This document shows, piece after piece, positions 1 through 6,719 of a stretch of 18,994 nucleotides of DNA. The position numbers and the translations under genes were made by a program. Every line of letters starts with the position of its first letter. Within the stretch, counting starts at the first letter, position 1. Origin of the DNA: Bacillota bacterium. GTDB taxonomy: Bacteria; Bacillota; Clostridia; Oscillospirales; Oscillospiraceae. Location of the stretch: the NCBI GenBank assembly GCA_023406225.1, contig JAEXWS010000157.1, positions 1 to 18,994 on the forward strand, in the 5' to 3' direction. Below the pieces are notes generated by a model. The model was not told where the DNA came from. It saw only the letters and a program-made list of their open reading frames with translations, and did not search any database.

Positions 1-30
1 GTGCTGCACAGAGCGTCCCTCCTACATTCC

Positions 31-62
31 GCCGCGTCCCTCGCGGCCTCTTTGGTTTTTTC
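31..62 (+). terminator. Probable intrinsic terminator of an upstream plus-strand gene
   Basis: GCCGCG (31-36) pairs with CGCGGC (42-47) around a TCCCT loop. It is followed by CTCTTTGG and a run of six T. The stem is short but GC-only and the T tract is good. The gene it would serve lies outside the window. Confidence 0.4.
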
Positions 63-73
63 CACCATTTTAC

Positions 74-104
74 ATTTCCCGGCGGGAAAATCCCGTCGGG
101 AAAT
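74..104. repeat. 14-bp inverted repeat upstream of the dus promoter
   Basis: The arms at 74-87 and 91-104 are complementary over 14 positions, with one G-T wobble and an AAA loop. Neither side has a T tract, so this is a poor intrinsic terminator. It ends 45 bp before the -35 box of the dus promoter, so it would not be in that transcript. It could be a protein-binding site or a second structure in the upstream gene's tail. Confidence 0.5.
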
Positions 105-148
105 GAGGGGTGAAAACATTTCCGAAAAGAGGGACCACAGGTTCCCTG

Positions 149-177
149 TGGACAATTTCCCGCCGCCGTGCTAATAT
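149..177 (+). promoter_or_regulatory. Sigma-A type promoter for the dus-sigma-anti-sigma operon
   Basis: A -35 box TGGACA (149-154) and a -10 box TAATAT (172-177) are separated by exactly 17 bp. The predicted transcript starts near 184, leaving a leader of about 28 nt before the dus ATG. It looks like a housekeeping promoter rather than an ECF autoregulated one. Confidence 0.75.
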
Positions 178-211
178 AAAAGGTACTTTTGCAGCGAAAG
201 GACGGTGTTCC

Positions 212-1180
212 ATGAACATCGGGAATGTGGAGATCGCCTCCCGTCTGGCGCTGGCCCCCATGGCCGGGGTCACGGACGCGGCGTTCCGCCAGATCTGCGC
301 GGAGCTTGGCGCGGGATACACCTGCACGGAACTGATCTCCTCCAAAGCCCTGTGCTATCAGGACAAAAAAACCTTCTCCCTCCTCCGGCAGTTCCCCGGG
401 GAGCACCCCGCCGCCGTCCAGATCTTCGGCAGCGACCCCGCCTGCATGGCGGAGGCCGCCCAGATCGCGCTGGAGCGCACCGGGGCGGATATCATCGATT
501 TGAACATGGGCTGTCCCATGGGCAAGATCGTGAACAACGGCGACGGCGCGGCGCTCATGAAGGACCCGGAAAAGGCGGGCCGCATCGTGGAGGCGGTGGT
601 GAAGGCCGTCTCCGCCCCCGTCACCGCCAAGTTCCGCCGGGGCTGGGACATGGGGAACTGCAACTGCGTGGAGTTTGCCAAGACCCTGGAGCAGGCGGGC
701 GTCTCCGCGGTGACGGTCCACGGCCGCACCCGGGCCCAGCTTTACAGCGGGCAGGCGGACTGGACCTGCATCCGGGCGGTGAAGGAGGCGGTACGGGTGC
801 CGGTCATCGCCAACGGCGACATCTGGAAGCCGGAGGACGCGGCGCGCATCCTCCAGCACACCAGAGCGGACATGGCCATGGTGGGCCGGGGATGCTTCGG
901 CAATCCCTGGCTGTTCCGGCAGGCGGAGGCCGCCCTGGAGGGCCGGCCCATCCCGCCCCTGCCCAGCCTTGCCGAGCGGTGCGATACCGCCGTGCGCCAG
1001 TTCGAGCTGGCGGCAGCCGCCAAGGGCGAGCGGGCGGCCGTGCTGGAGGCCCGCCGCCATTACTGCTGGTATCTCAAGGGCGTGGCCCACTCCGGCTACT
1101 ATAAGGAGCAGATCGTGCAGATGAACACCCTGGAGGACGTTTACCGGGTGACGAAGGGCATCAAGAGGGACCTGACATGA
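212..1180 (+). CDS. dusB: tRNA-dihydrouridine synthase (DusB family)
   Basis: This 322-residue flavoenzyme reduces specific uridines in the tRNA D-loop to dihydrouridine, using FMN and NADPH. The FMN-binding TIM barrel begins with APMAGVTD (15-22). The catalytic cysteine is in NMGCP (Cys101), followed by Lys140, HGRTR (170-174), NGD (201-203) and GRGCFGNPW (225-233), all typical of the family. The ATG at 212 is chosen because AAAGGA lies at 197-202 and the APMAG motif falls at its usual distance from the N terminus; the open frame extends further upstream, to 110, but that would begin before the promoter. The stop TGA overlaps the start of the next gene, so translation is probably coupled to the sigma factor. 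The assignment to DusB rather than another Dus subfamily follows from Firmicutes family knowledge. Confidence 0.95.
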   Translation: MNIGNVEIASRLALAPMAGVTDAAFRQICAELGAGYTCTELISSKALCYQDKKTFSLLRQFPGEHPAAVQIFGSDPACMAEAAQIALERTGADIIDLNMGCPMGKIVNNGDGAALMKDPEKAGRIVEAVVKAVSAPVTAKFRRGWDMGNCNCVEFAKTLEQAGVSAVTVHGRTRAQLYSGQADWTCIRAVKEAVRVPVIANGDIWKPEDAARILQHTRADMAMVGRGCFGNPWLFRQAEAALEGRPIPPLPSLAERCDTAVRQFELAAAAKGERAAVLEARRHYCWYLKGVAHSGYYKEQIVQMNTLEDVYRVTKGIKRDLT

Positions 1181-1788
1181 CTGAACAAGAACAGCAATGG
1201 GTGGAAGATGCCCGCCGGGGGGACCAGGACGCCTTCGAGGGCCTGGTGCGCCTGTACGAAAAGCGGGTCTTCGCGCTGACCGTGCGGATGTGCGGCAATC
1301 CCGAGGACGCCGCGGAAGCGGCCCAGGAGGCCTTTTTGTCCGCCTGGCAGGGCCTGCCCTTCTTCCGGGGGGACGCCAGCTTTTCCACCTGGCTGTACCG
1401 CCTGGCCTCCAACGCCTGCGTGGACTTTCTCCGGCGGGAGGGCCGCCGCCGCGCCGCCGCGGGCCCCTCCCTGGACGATGAGGAATTGAACCTGGACGTG
1501 CCCGACGCCGCCCCCGGCCCCCAGGCCCACGCCGAGCGGGGAGAGCTGCGCGCCCAGATCGAGGAGGGGCTCCAGGCCCTCTCTCCGGAACACCGGCAGG
1601 TCCTGCTTTTGCGGGAGGTGCACCAGCTCCGCTACGATGAGATCGCCGAATCGCTGGAACTGGACGTGGGCACGGTGAAATCCCGCATCAGCCGGGGCCG
1701 GAAGCAGCTTCGGAATTTTCTTCTGCGCACCGGGAACTTTTCTCCGCCCCCTTCGTCCAAAGAAACAGAAACGGAGGGCTGCAAATGA
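1177..1788 (+). CDS. ECF-family RNA polymerase sigma factor
   Basis: This 203-residue protein has only sigma regions 2 and 4, the ECF (group 4) layout. Region 2 spans about 15-90, with the core-binding and -10-recognition segment around NPEDAAEAAQEAFLSAW and FSTWLYRLASN. Region 4 spans about 127-183, with the helix-turn-helix YDEIAESLELDVGTVKSRISRGR. An acidic, alanine-proline-rich linker joins them. The ATG overlaps the dus stop as ATGA, with an AGAGGGA ribosome site at 1164-1170. Its own stop overlaps the next ATG in the same way, pairing it with the anti-sigma factor. It would direct polymerase to stress-type promoters when released at the membrane. The regulon cannot be read from this window, and no second ECF-type promoter was recognised upstream. 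Confidence 0.93.
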   Translation: MTEQEQQWVEDARRGDQDAFEGLVRLYEKRVFALTVRMCGNPEDAAEAAQEAFLSAWQGLPFFRGDASFSTWLYRLASNACVDFLRREGRRRAAAGPSLDDEELNLDVPDAAPGPQAHAERGELRAQIEEGLQALSPEHRQVLLLREVHQLRYDEIAESLELDVGTVKSRISRGRKQLRNFLLRTGNFSPPPSSKETETEGCK

Positions 1789-2684
1789 AATACTGTGAGG
1801 AATACGCGGCCCTGCTGGACCCGTACATCGACGGCGAGCTGTCCGCCGGGGAAAGCGCCCGGGTCCGGGCGCACCTGGAGACCTGCGGCGGCTGCCGCGC
1901 CTATGTGGAGGCCGCCCTGGCCATGCGGGACGCGTTCCCGCACGCGGAGGACGCCCAGGTGCCCGACGGCTTTGCCGAAGGGGTCATGGCCGCCGTCCGG
2001 GCCGGGGCCGCGCCGCGGAAAAAGCGCCGCGCCCCCTGGGCCAAGGTGCTGCTGCCCCTGGCGGCCTGCTGCGCCGTGGTGGCGCTGGTGCAGGAGCTCC
2101 CCCGCCCCGCCCTGGACGGCATGGCCGCCCCCGCCGCGGATACGGCGGCTGAAGCCGCGCCCCGGGACAGTCTCGGGGACCTGACCTGCTCCATTGACGG
2201 CTGCGGCGATTTCTCCGTGGATGCGCCGTCTCCAAAAACCTTCGCCCAGGAGGCTTCCCCGGCTCAAAAAGATGCGGGGCAAAACGCCGAAGCCGCGCCC
2301 TTCAGCCTGGCCCCCTCCGGGGAGCAGGATGCCCCGCTGCCCCGTGAGGCGGAGCAGCAAGTCCCCGCGGCAGAAAACGCTTTTGAGGAGCCCTCATCCG
2401 CCGCCGGGGACATCGGGACGCTGCCCGGGGACGCCCGGTCCGGCTGGGATGCTTACTTTGCGGTCCTCCGCCTTCCCGGGGCGCTCTCCGCCTGTCTGCC
2501 CGCGGGGGCAGTCCCCGCCGGACACGCCGATGGCGAGACCCGCTATGAGCTGACCGCCCCGGAGTACGACGCGCTGATGGCCGCGCTGGCGGAGACGGAG
2601 GGAGGACCGGAGGTCCTGTTCTCCGCCCCGGAGCGCCGGGAGGCCGCCGAAAGCCGCGCGCTGGTCCTGGTCCCGGATGCATAA
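1785..2684 (+). CDS. Zinc-finger membrane anti-sigma factor
   Basis: This 299-residue protein is the likely partner and inhibitor of the ECF sigma factor. The N-terminal cytoplasmic domain has the ZAS/anti-sigma zinc-finger signature, His30-x3-Cys34-x2-Cys37 (HLETCGGC). A KKRR stretch (79-82) precedes one membrane segment at about 87-104. The outside part begins with a low-complexity Ala/Pro/Glu-rich stalk (about 105-215). It ends in a more ordered segment (about 218-299) containing WDAYFAVLRLPGALSACL and YELTAPEYDALMAALAE, which I do not recognise and which may be the sensor. The start overlaps the sigma stop (ATGA), so the two proteins are probably made in a fixed ratio. Release by regulated proteolysis is typical of such pairs but is inference here. 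Confidence 0.88.
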   Translation: MKYCEEYAALLDPYIDGELSAGESARVRAHLETCGGCRAYVEAALAMRDAFPHAEDAQVPDGFAEGVMAAVRAGAAPRKKRRAPWAKVLLPLAACCAVVALVQELPRPALDGMAAPAADTAAEAAPRDSLGDLTCSIDGCGDFSVDAPSPKTFAQEASPAQKDAGQNAEAAPFSLAPSGEQDAPLPREAEQQVPAAENAFEEPSSAAGDIGTLPGDARSGWDAYFAVLRLPGALSACLPAGAVPAGHADGETRYELTAPEYDALMAALAETEGGPEVLFSAPERREAAESRALVLVPDA

Positions 2685-2687
2685 CAG

Positions 2688-2731
2688 AAGAGGGGACCGC
2701 GAAAAAATTCGCGGTCCCCTCTTTTCTTTTG
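2688..2731 (+). terminator. Strong intrinsic terminator of the dus-sigma-anti-sigma operon
   Basis: The arms 2688-2703 and 2708-2723 form a perfect 16-bp stem with an AAAA loop, starting 3 nt after the anti-sigma stop. The T-rich tract TTTTCTTTT follows. Confidence 0.95.
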
Positions 2732-2750
2732 GGGCAAGCTGTGATATGAT
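2722..2750 (+). promoter_or_regulatory. Candidate promoter for queT and its leader
   Basis: A -10 box TATGAT lies at 2745-2750. The best -35 sequence at a 17-bp spacing is TTTTCT (2722-2727), which overlaps the T tract of the preceding terminator and is weak. The transcript would start near 2757, giving a leader of about 185 nt. Confidence 0.4.
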
Positions 2751-2782
2751 ACCTCCCGACAGGTGCCATCTCCCTGTCCAAG

Positions 2783-2942
2783 CGCCGGGAATCCGGCGTT
2801 CGTTCGGCGGACCTCTTGAAAACCAGGTGGGCCGCCGTTCTCTAAACAAAAAAATGGAGGTTGCCCAGGGCCTTTCCCCGGGCGTTTTGCCGCGCGTGCG
2901 CGGCTAAACGGCCTCCGACATCAAATGAGGAGGTCTTTTTTC
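2783..2942 (+). promoter_or_regulatory. Structured queT leader, candidate preQ1-class riboswitch
   Basis: Several stems can be read directly. CGCCGG (2783-2788) pairs with CCGGCG (2793-2798). CGGCGG (2805-2810) pairs with CCGCCG (2832-2837), and inside it ACCT (2811-2814) can pair with AGGT (2825-2828). An A-rich linker (2844-2854) follows. CGTTT plus GCCGCG (2883-2894) pairs with CGCGGC plus AAACG (2899-2910). Three competing pairings stand out. Loop ACCTC (2811-2815) can pair with GAGGT (2857-2861) as a pseudoknot. GGAGG (2856-2860) can instead pair with CCTCC (2912-2916). GGCCTCC (2910-2916) can pair with GGAGGTC (2929-2935), which contains the queT ribosome site and is followed by six T (2936-2941). 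The likely logic is: ligand favours the pseudoknot, CCTCC is freed, and the ribosome site is masked or transcription stops. Assignment to preQ1 rests on the queT gene downstream. Confidence 0.6.
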
Positions 2943-3455
2943 ATGTCCCATTCCCGCTTCACCACCCGCCAGATCGCCGCCGCAGGCGTGATCGCCGCGC
3001 TGTACGCGGTGCTGGCCTATTTCGCGTCCGTATTCGGCGTGGCCTACGGCCCCATCCAGTGCCGCTTTTCCGAGGCTTTGTGCGTGCTCCCCTTCCTCTT
3101 CCCCGCCGCCACGCCGGGACTGTTCATCGGGTGTCTGGCGGCCAATCTGCTCAGCCCCTACGGCGCGCTGGACATCGTGTTCGGCTCCCTGGCCACCCTT
3201 CTGGCGGCGGTGTGGACCCAGCATACCCGGCGCAAATGGCTGGCCCCTCTGCCTCCGGTGCTCTGCAACGCCGTCATCGTGGGCGGGGTCATCAGCTTCC
3301 AGCAAACAGGCTTCACCGCCGCCTTCCCCGGCGCGTTCGCCTACAACGCCGCCACCGTGGGCCTGGGCGAGGCCGTGGCCTGTTATGCGCTGGGCGGGCT
3401 GCTGCTGACGCTTCTGCCCCGCATCCCCGCTCTGCGCCCGCAGCTCCGGGCCTAA
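2943..3455 (+). CDS. queT: Queuosine precursor transporter QueT
   Basis: This 170-residue integral membrane protein is the QueT-type substrate-binding (S) component thought to import queuosine precursors such as preQ1 together with an ECF-transporter energizing module, which is not encoded here. About five hydrophobic segments are visible (roughly 11-33, 45-70, 77-92, 104-120, 137-158). The region IQCRFSEALCVLPFLFPAATPGLFIGCLAANLL resembles the conserved core of the family (it is split here only by my segment limits: 38-70). The ATG at 2943 is chosen over an in-frame ATG at 2925 because the GAGGAGG ribosome site lies at 2927-2933, inside the longer version. The leader carries the probable riboswitch described separately, which fits feedback control of precursor uptake. 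Confidence 0.88.
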   Translation: MSHSRFTTRQIAAAGVIAALYAVLAYFASVFGVAYGPIQCRFSEALCVLPFLFPAATPGLFIGCLAANLLSPYGALDIVFGSLATLLAAVWTQHTRRKWLAPLPPVLCNAVIVGGVISFQQTGFTAAFPGAFAYNAATVGLGEAVACYALGGLLLTLLPRIPALRPQLRA

Positions 3456-3461
3456 AATGGG

Positions 3462-3499
3462 AAAAAACCGCCTGCGGCCGAAGCCGCAGGCGGTTTTTT
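3462..3499. terminator. Bidirectional terminator between queT and rubredoxin
   Basis: The arms 3462-3478 and 3483-3499 form a perfect 17-bp stem with a CGAA loop. The plus side ends in six T and the minus side also ends in six T, so it can stop both the queT transcript and the converging rubredoxin transcript. Confidence 0.95.
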
Positions 3500-3510
3500 G
3501 CTGATCGCGC

Positions 3511-3669
3511 TTATTTCGCCGTGAACTCGTCTTTTCCCGCGCCGCAGAGCGGGCAGACCCAATCCGCGGGCACATCCTCCCACTTGGTGCCGGGAGCCAC
3601 GCCGTTGTCGGGGTCGCCGGCGGCCTCGTCATAGACATAGCCGCAAAGATCGCACTCATACTGCTTCAT
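3511..3669 (-). CDS. Rubredoxin
   Basis: This is a 52-residue one-iron electron carrier of the normal family length. The iron ligands are Cys6-x2-Cys9 (CDLCG) and Cys39-x2-Cys42 (CPLCG), and the usual YVYDEAAGDPDNGVAPGT and WVCP segments are present. In anaerobes rubredoxin commonly passes electrons from a flavoprotein reductase to oxygen- or peroxide-scavenging enzymes. The ATG at 3669 is chosen for the AGGAGGT ribosome site at 3676-3682, six bases upstream; a longer in-frame extension to 3732 lacks family similarity. It lies 81 nt after the pyruvyl transferase/FrhB fusion gene on the same strand with no terminator between them, so it may be the last gene of that operon. I see no convincing promoter of its own. 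Confidence 0.97.
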   Translation of the reverse strand: MKQYECDLCGYVYDEAAGDPDNGVAPGTKWEDVPADWVCPLCGAGKDEFTAK

Positions 3670-3750
3670 ATCCGCACCTCCTGTCTCTTGAACTTCGTTT
3701 TCTTTAAAATACCACGTTTCCCGCCGGAACATGATGGCATTTGCAACAGT

Positions 3751-6045
3751 TTACCGGAGCTTTTTGCGGATCTTCTCCTTCGCCTCCGGGGTCAGGGCCC
3801 GGGCCGCCAGCCGCACCGGCAGGGGCGGCAGCTTGCAAAAGCGCTTGCGCACCTCGTCAAAAGGCTCCAGGGCATAGGCCGCGAAAAACGCCGCCCGGTC
3901 GGCGGGCCGCTCTGTGGGGGAGGCCAGCCGGGGATTCCCCGCGATGGCCCGCTCCGGCGGGAACGCCTGCCGTCCCAGGGGGAGCTGGTCGAAGAGGTGG
4001 CTGCCGTGCGCCGTGTTCACCAGCAGCAGGCTCACGCCCTTTTCCTGCTGCTCCGGCAACTCGTCGGGCCGCAGGCCCCAAAAATCCCCCAGGGTAAAGT
4101 CCCCGGGCCGGGTCATGGAGGTATAGGCGCAGCGGTAGCAGCAGGGCCGCAGGAACAGCGACCGGCCGAAGGCCCTGCCGTACTCCGTGCGGAACAGCGG
4201 CGCGGAATCCACGCTGCCGTCGCTGTAGACGACGGTAAAGTGGCTGTCCTTCCAGCCGGTGACCTTATTGCGAAAGCGCACCGCCTGCAGGCTCTTGCGC
4301 CTGCGCTCTTCGATGGAGCGGACCATGTCCTCCCACACGCCGGGAGAGGGCACCCCGTGGCAGACGAGGTCGCAGGTGGTGAGATTCTCGGGCCGCCCGC
4401 CCAGATAGCGGTAAAGGCCGTCCACCTGACAGGGCGTGCCGGAGAAGAGCACCGGGCGGCTCTCCAGCCAGTGCCGCACCTCCCGGTAGACGCCGCCCAG
4501 GTCGCTTTGGACGTACTTGGCCCCCCGGAGCCGCCACAGATCCTCTTTCCGAAAGCAGGCCACGTGCCGCAGGCGCTGCCGCCCGTCCATGGCCGCGCCG
4601 AACACCACGCCGCCGCTCTCCAGGATATACGACGCCAGCACGGAGAACACGCCGCCGGAGGTGGAGTCCTTGCGGATGGCGTCGTCCCTGGTCCAGGCGG
4701 CGAACACCGCCGGCATGGGCTGCGCCTGCCGGGTCCGGAGCGCCGGGCATACGGCGGTGCAGCGCCCGCATCCCACGCACTTCGCCCCGTCCACCGCCGG
4801 GTAGGCGAAGCCCTCCTTGTCCCGCTCCATGGCGATGGCGTCCACCGGGCACCCGGCGGCGCAGGCCCCGCACCCGGTGCAGTCCGCCCGCTCGGCCAGT
4901 TTGGGCAGGTCCGCCGCCTCCGGGGCGGCGGGCTCCTCCTCAAACGCCTCCCCCGCCAGGGCGGCGGCCAGATAGCCCAGGGACCGCTCCCGCTCCTTTG
5001 CCAAACGGCTCTCCACGGCGGTCCAATCCACGTCCGCCGTCAGCTCCGCGGCGTCTCCCTTGCCGATGATCCGCTCCGTCAGGCCCAGGCGGCTGAGAAG
5101 GCTGAAGGTCCGGGAGCTCTCCGGCGCCCCCAGCTCGGCGGGCGCCACGGCGGTAAAGAAGGGCTTTTGGAACTGGATGGAAAACACCGTCCCGTGGAAG
5201 GAATTCGTGCACACATAGCCGGCGTTCTGGAAAAGCCCCAGGAACTCCGCGGGGCCAGCGTCCAGCACGCAGGCGGCCTTGGGGTGGACCTTCTGCCGCA
5301 CGCCGCAAAGCTGCACCACCGGAAGCCCCGTCTCCTCCGCGAGACGGCGGATGTACGGCTCCAGCGCGCCGGGCCTGCTGATGCAGTAGCACAGGATATA
5401 CCCCGGCTTCCGCTCCGGGGCCCGGGCCACGGCGCTCCACGCCGCCCGGTCCAGCAGCAGCGTGGGGTCCAGCACCACGGGCGCCTCCCGCCCGGCGATC
5501 TCCCGCACGATGGCCTGTCCCTGCCGCTCCCGGACGGAAATGTGGGAAAAATGGCTGAGATAGCCCCGCAGCTCCTCCTCCATCCCCTCGGGGATACGGG
5601 GGACGCCGAAGGAGGGGGCGTAGGCGATCTTCCGCCGCTGGGAAAACGCCCCGAAAAACACCGGGTCGAACCGTCCGTCCGGGAATATCTTCGGGTTCCA
5701 GATCTGGTCGCTGCCGGAGAGCAGCACGTCATAGGGCAGCTCCGCGTCCCCAAGCTCCGCCAGAGAGCCGAACCTGTGGCCGGAGATGCGCAGATACCGG
5801 CGGGCAAAGTCCTCAAACCGCTCATACCGCCTTTTCAGCGGCGGGTAATGGAGGGCGGTGTGGGCGTCGTGGGCGGCGCTCCCCAGGCCGGAGGGCTTTT
5901 GAAACAGGCGGTTGTCCTGATTCACGTAATAGTCCACGATCTCGCACTCGCTCCCCAGAGCCTCCACCGCCCGCTCCGTGGCATAGGCCTGGAGCAGCGC
6001 GCCGTAATGGTGGATATGGTAAAAGGTGACAAGTCCTGTTTTCAA
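3751..6045 (-). CDS. Polysaccharide pyruvyl transferase-like / FrhB-type iron-sulfur fusion protein
   Basis: This 764-residue protein is made of two normally separate proteins. Residues about 1-345 match the polysaccharide pyruvyl transferase family, with HHYGALLQAYA, LLSGSDQIWNP (109-118), ISVRER and TNSFHGTVFSIQF (280-292). Residues 389-433 hold two 4Fe-4S ferredoxin motifs, Cys389/392/395/399 and Cys423/426/429/433. Residues about 445-690 match the coenzyme F420 hydrogenase/dehydrogenase beta subunit (FrhB) family, with STSGGVFS, SGTPCQVDGL (535-544), CDLVCHGVPS and CCYRCAY (635-641). Such pairs often sit in surface-polysaccharide loci, but no glycosyltransferases are visible here. The start is a TTG at 6045 with AAAGGAAG at 6053-6060; no ATG or GTG fits before the conserved N terminus. 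It lies 41 nt after the dCMP deaminase gene. The substrate is unknown. Confidence 0.88.
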   Translation of the reverse strand: MKTGLVTFYHIHHYGALLQAYATERAVEALGSECEIVDYYVNQDNRLFQKPSGLGSAAHDAHTALHYPPLKRRYERFEDFARRYLRISGHRFGSLAELGDAELPYDVLLSGSDQIWNPKIFPDGRFDPVFFGAFSQRRKIAYAPSFGVPRIPEGMEEELRGYLSHFSHISVRERQGQAIVREIAGREAPVVLDPTLLLDRAAWSAVARAPERKPGYILCYCISRPGALEPYIRRLAEETGLPVVQLCGVRQKVHPKAACVLDAGPAEFLGLFQNAGYVCTNSFHGTVFSIQFQKPFFTAVAPAELGAPESSRTFSLLSRLGLTERIIGKGDAAELTADVDWTAVESRLAKERERSLGYLAAALAGEAFEEEPAAPEAADLPKLAERADCTGCGACAAGCPVDAIAMERDKEGFAYPAVDGAKCVGCGRCTAVCPALRTRQAQPMPAVFAAWTRDDAIRKDSTSGGVFSVLASYILESGGVVFGAAMDGRQRLRHVACFRKEDLWRLRGAKYVQSDLGGVYREVRHWLESRPVLFSGTPCQVDGLYRYLGGRPENLTTCDLVCHGVPSPGVWEDMVRSIEERRRKSLQAVRFRNKVTGWKDSHFTVVYSDGSVDSAPLFRTEYGRAFGRSLFLRPCCYRCAYTSMTRPGDFTLGDFWGLRPDELPEQQEKGVSLLLVNTAHGSHLFDQLPLGRQAFPPERAIAGNPRLASPTERPADRAAFFAAYALEPFDEVRKRFCKLPPLPVRLAARALTPEAKEKIRKKLR

Positions 6046-6086
6046 GGAAAGACTTCCTTTCTCGGTTTCGTCTTTGGGCCCGGGGA

Positions 6087-6593
6087 TCACATCCGGTCCA
6101 GGATGGCGTCCGGGTCCCGGGGGGTCAGCAGATCGTCCTCCGCCACCCATTCGGAAACGGGCACCACGTCGAACTCCGTGGGGGTCCGGCGGATGACCAC
6201 CCGCTCCAGCCCCGCGTTGATCACCTGCCTGCGGCACATGGAGCAGGAGGTGGCGTCGGCCAGCAGTTCGCCCGTCTGGGCGTCCCGTCCCACCAGATAC
6301 AGCGTGCCGCCCACCATATCCCGCCGGGCGGCGGAGATGATGGCGTTGGCCTCGGCGTGGACGCTGCGGCACAGCTCGTACCGCTCGCCCCGGGGCACCC
6401 GCATGGCCTCCCTGGCGCAGCAGCCCAGGGTGGAGCAGTTGGCCCGGCCGCGGGGCGCGCCGTTATAGCCCGTGGAGATGATCTCATCGTTGTTCACGAT
6501 GATGGCGCCGTACACCCGGCGCAGACAGGTGGCCCGTTCCAGGACGGTCTGGGCGATGTCCAGATAATAATTCTCCTTGCTGATGCGTTCCAT
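6087..6593 (-). CDS. Deoxycytidylate (dCMP) deaminase family protein
   Basis: This 168-residue zinc enzyme likely converts dCMP to dUMP, feeding thymidylate synthesis. The zinc and proton-shuttle residues are all present: His79 and Glu81 in VHAEANAI (78-85), and Cys117 and Cys120 in SCSMC (116-120). The substrate-side motif STGYNGAPRG (40-49) and an extra CSTLGCC segment (53-59) are typical of the dCMP deaminase/ComEB group. The ATG at 6593 has a GGAGGG ribosome site about 7 nt upstream and a good promoter (6624-6652). It is the first gene of a probable minus-strand operon with the pyruvyl transferase/FrhB fusion. No functional link between these two is evident. Confidence 0.93.
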   Translation of the reverse strand: MERISKENYYLDIAQTVLERATCLRRVYGAIIVNNDEIISTGYNGAPRGRANCSTLGCCAREAMRVPRGERYELCRSVHAEANAIISAARRDMVGGTLYLVGRDAQTGELLADATSCSMCRRQVINAGLERVVIRRTPTEFDVVPVSEWVAEDDLLTPRDPDAILDRM

Positions 6594-6623
6594 AGGCGGC
6601 CCTCCGTTCCATTTTGATGCTAT

Positions 6624-6652
6624 ATTTTATCACGTACCCGTCCGAATGGCAA
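6624..6652 (-). promoter_or_regulatory. Sigma-A promoter for the dCMP deaminase operon
   Basis: On the minus strand a -35 TTGCCA (6652-6647) and a -10 TAAAAT (6629-6624) are separated by 17 bp. The transcript would start near 6617, about 24 nt before the ATG. Confidence 0.75.
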
Positions 6653-6687
6653 GGACCCCGGGCAAAACGGCCCGGCCGCCGCCAGGC

Positions 6688-6719
6688 AAAAAGCCGCCGC
6701 CCCTCCGGGGACGGCGGCT
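6688..6719 (-). terminator. Left copy of a split terminator (28-bp repeat)
   Basis: The 28-bp stem-loop at 6692-6719 is identical to the copy at 6933-6960. On the minus strand it is followed by five T (6692-6688), making it an efficient-looking terminator for the GGDEF-EAL gene, though about 245 bp after that gene's stop. On the plus strand it lacks a T tract and runs into CAGGCTG. Confidence 0.75.

Noticed and set aside
74..104. The 14-bp inverted repeat as a terminator or a known regulator box (LexA, CtsR, NrdR, CodY)
   Set aside because: There is no T tract on either side and no match to those consensus sites; a loosely similar TTTCCCGCCGGAA at 3717-3729 is too weak to define a shared operator.
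3688..6468. A 926-codon open frame on the plus strand opposite the pyruvyl transferase/FrhB gene
   Set aside because: It mirrors the minus-strand gene, is rich in Pro, Gly, Arg and His without known motifs, and runs across the dCMP deaminase gene. The minus strand has clear family motifs.
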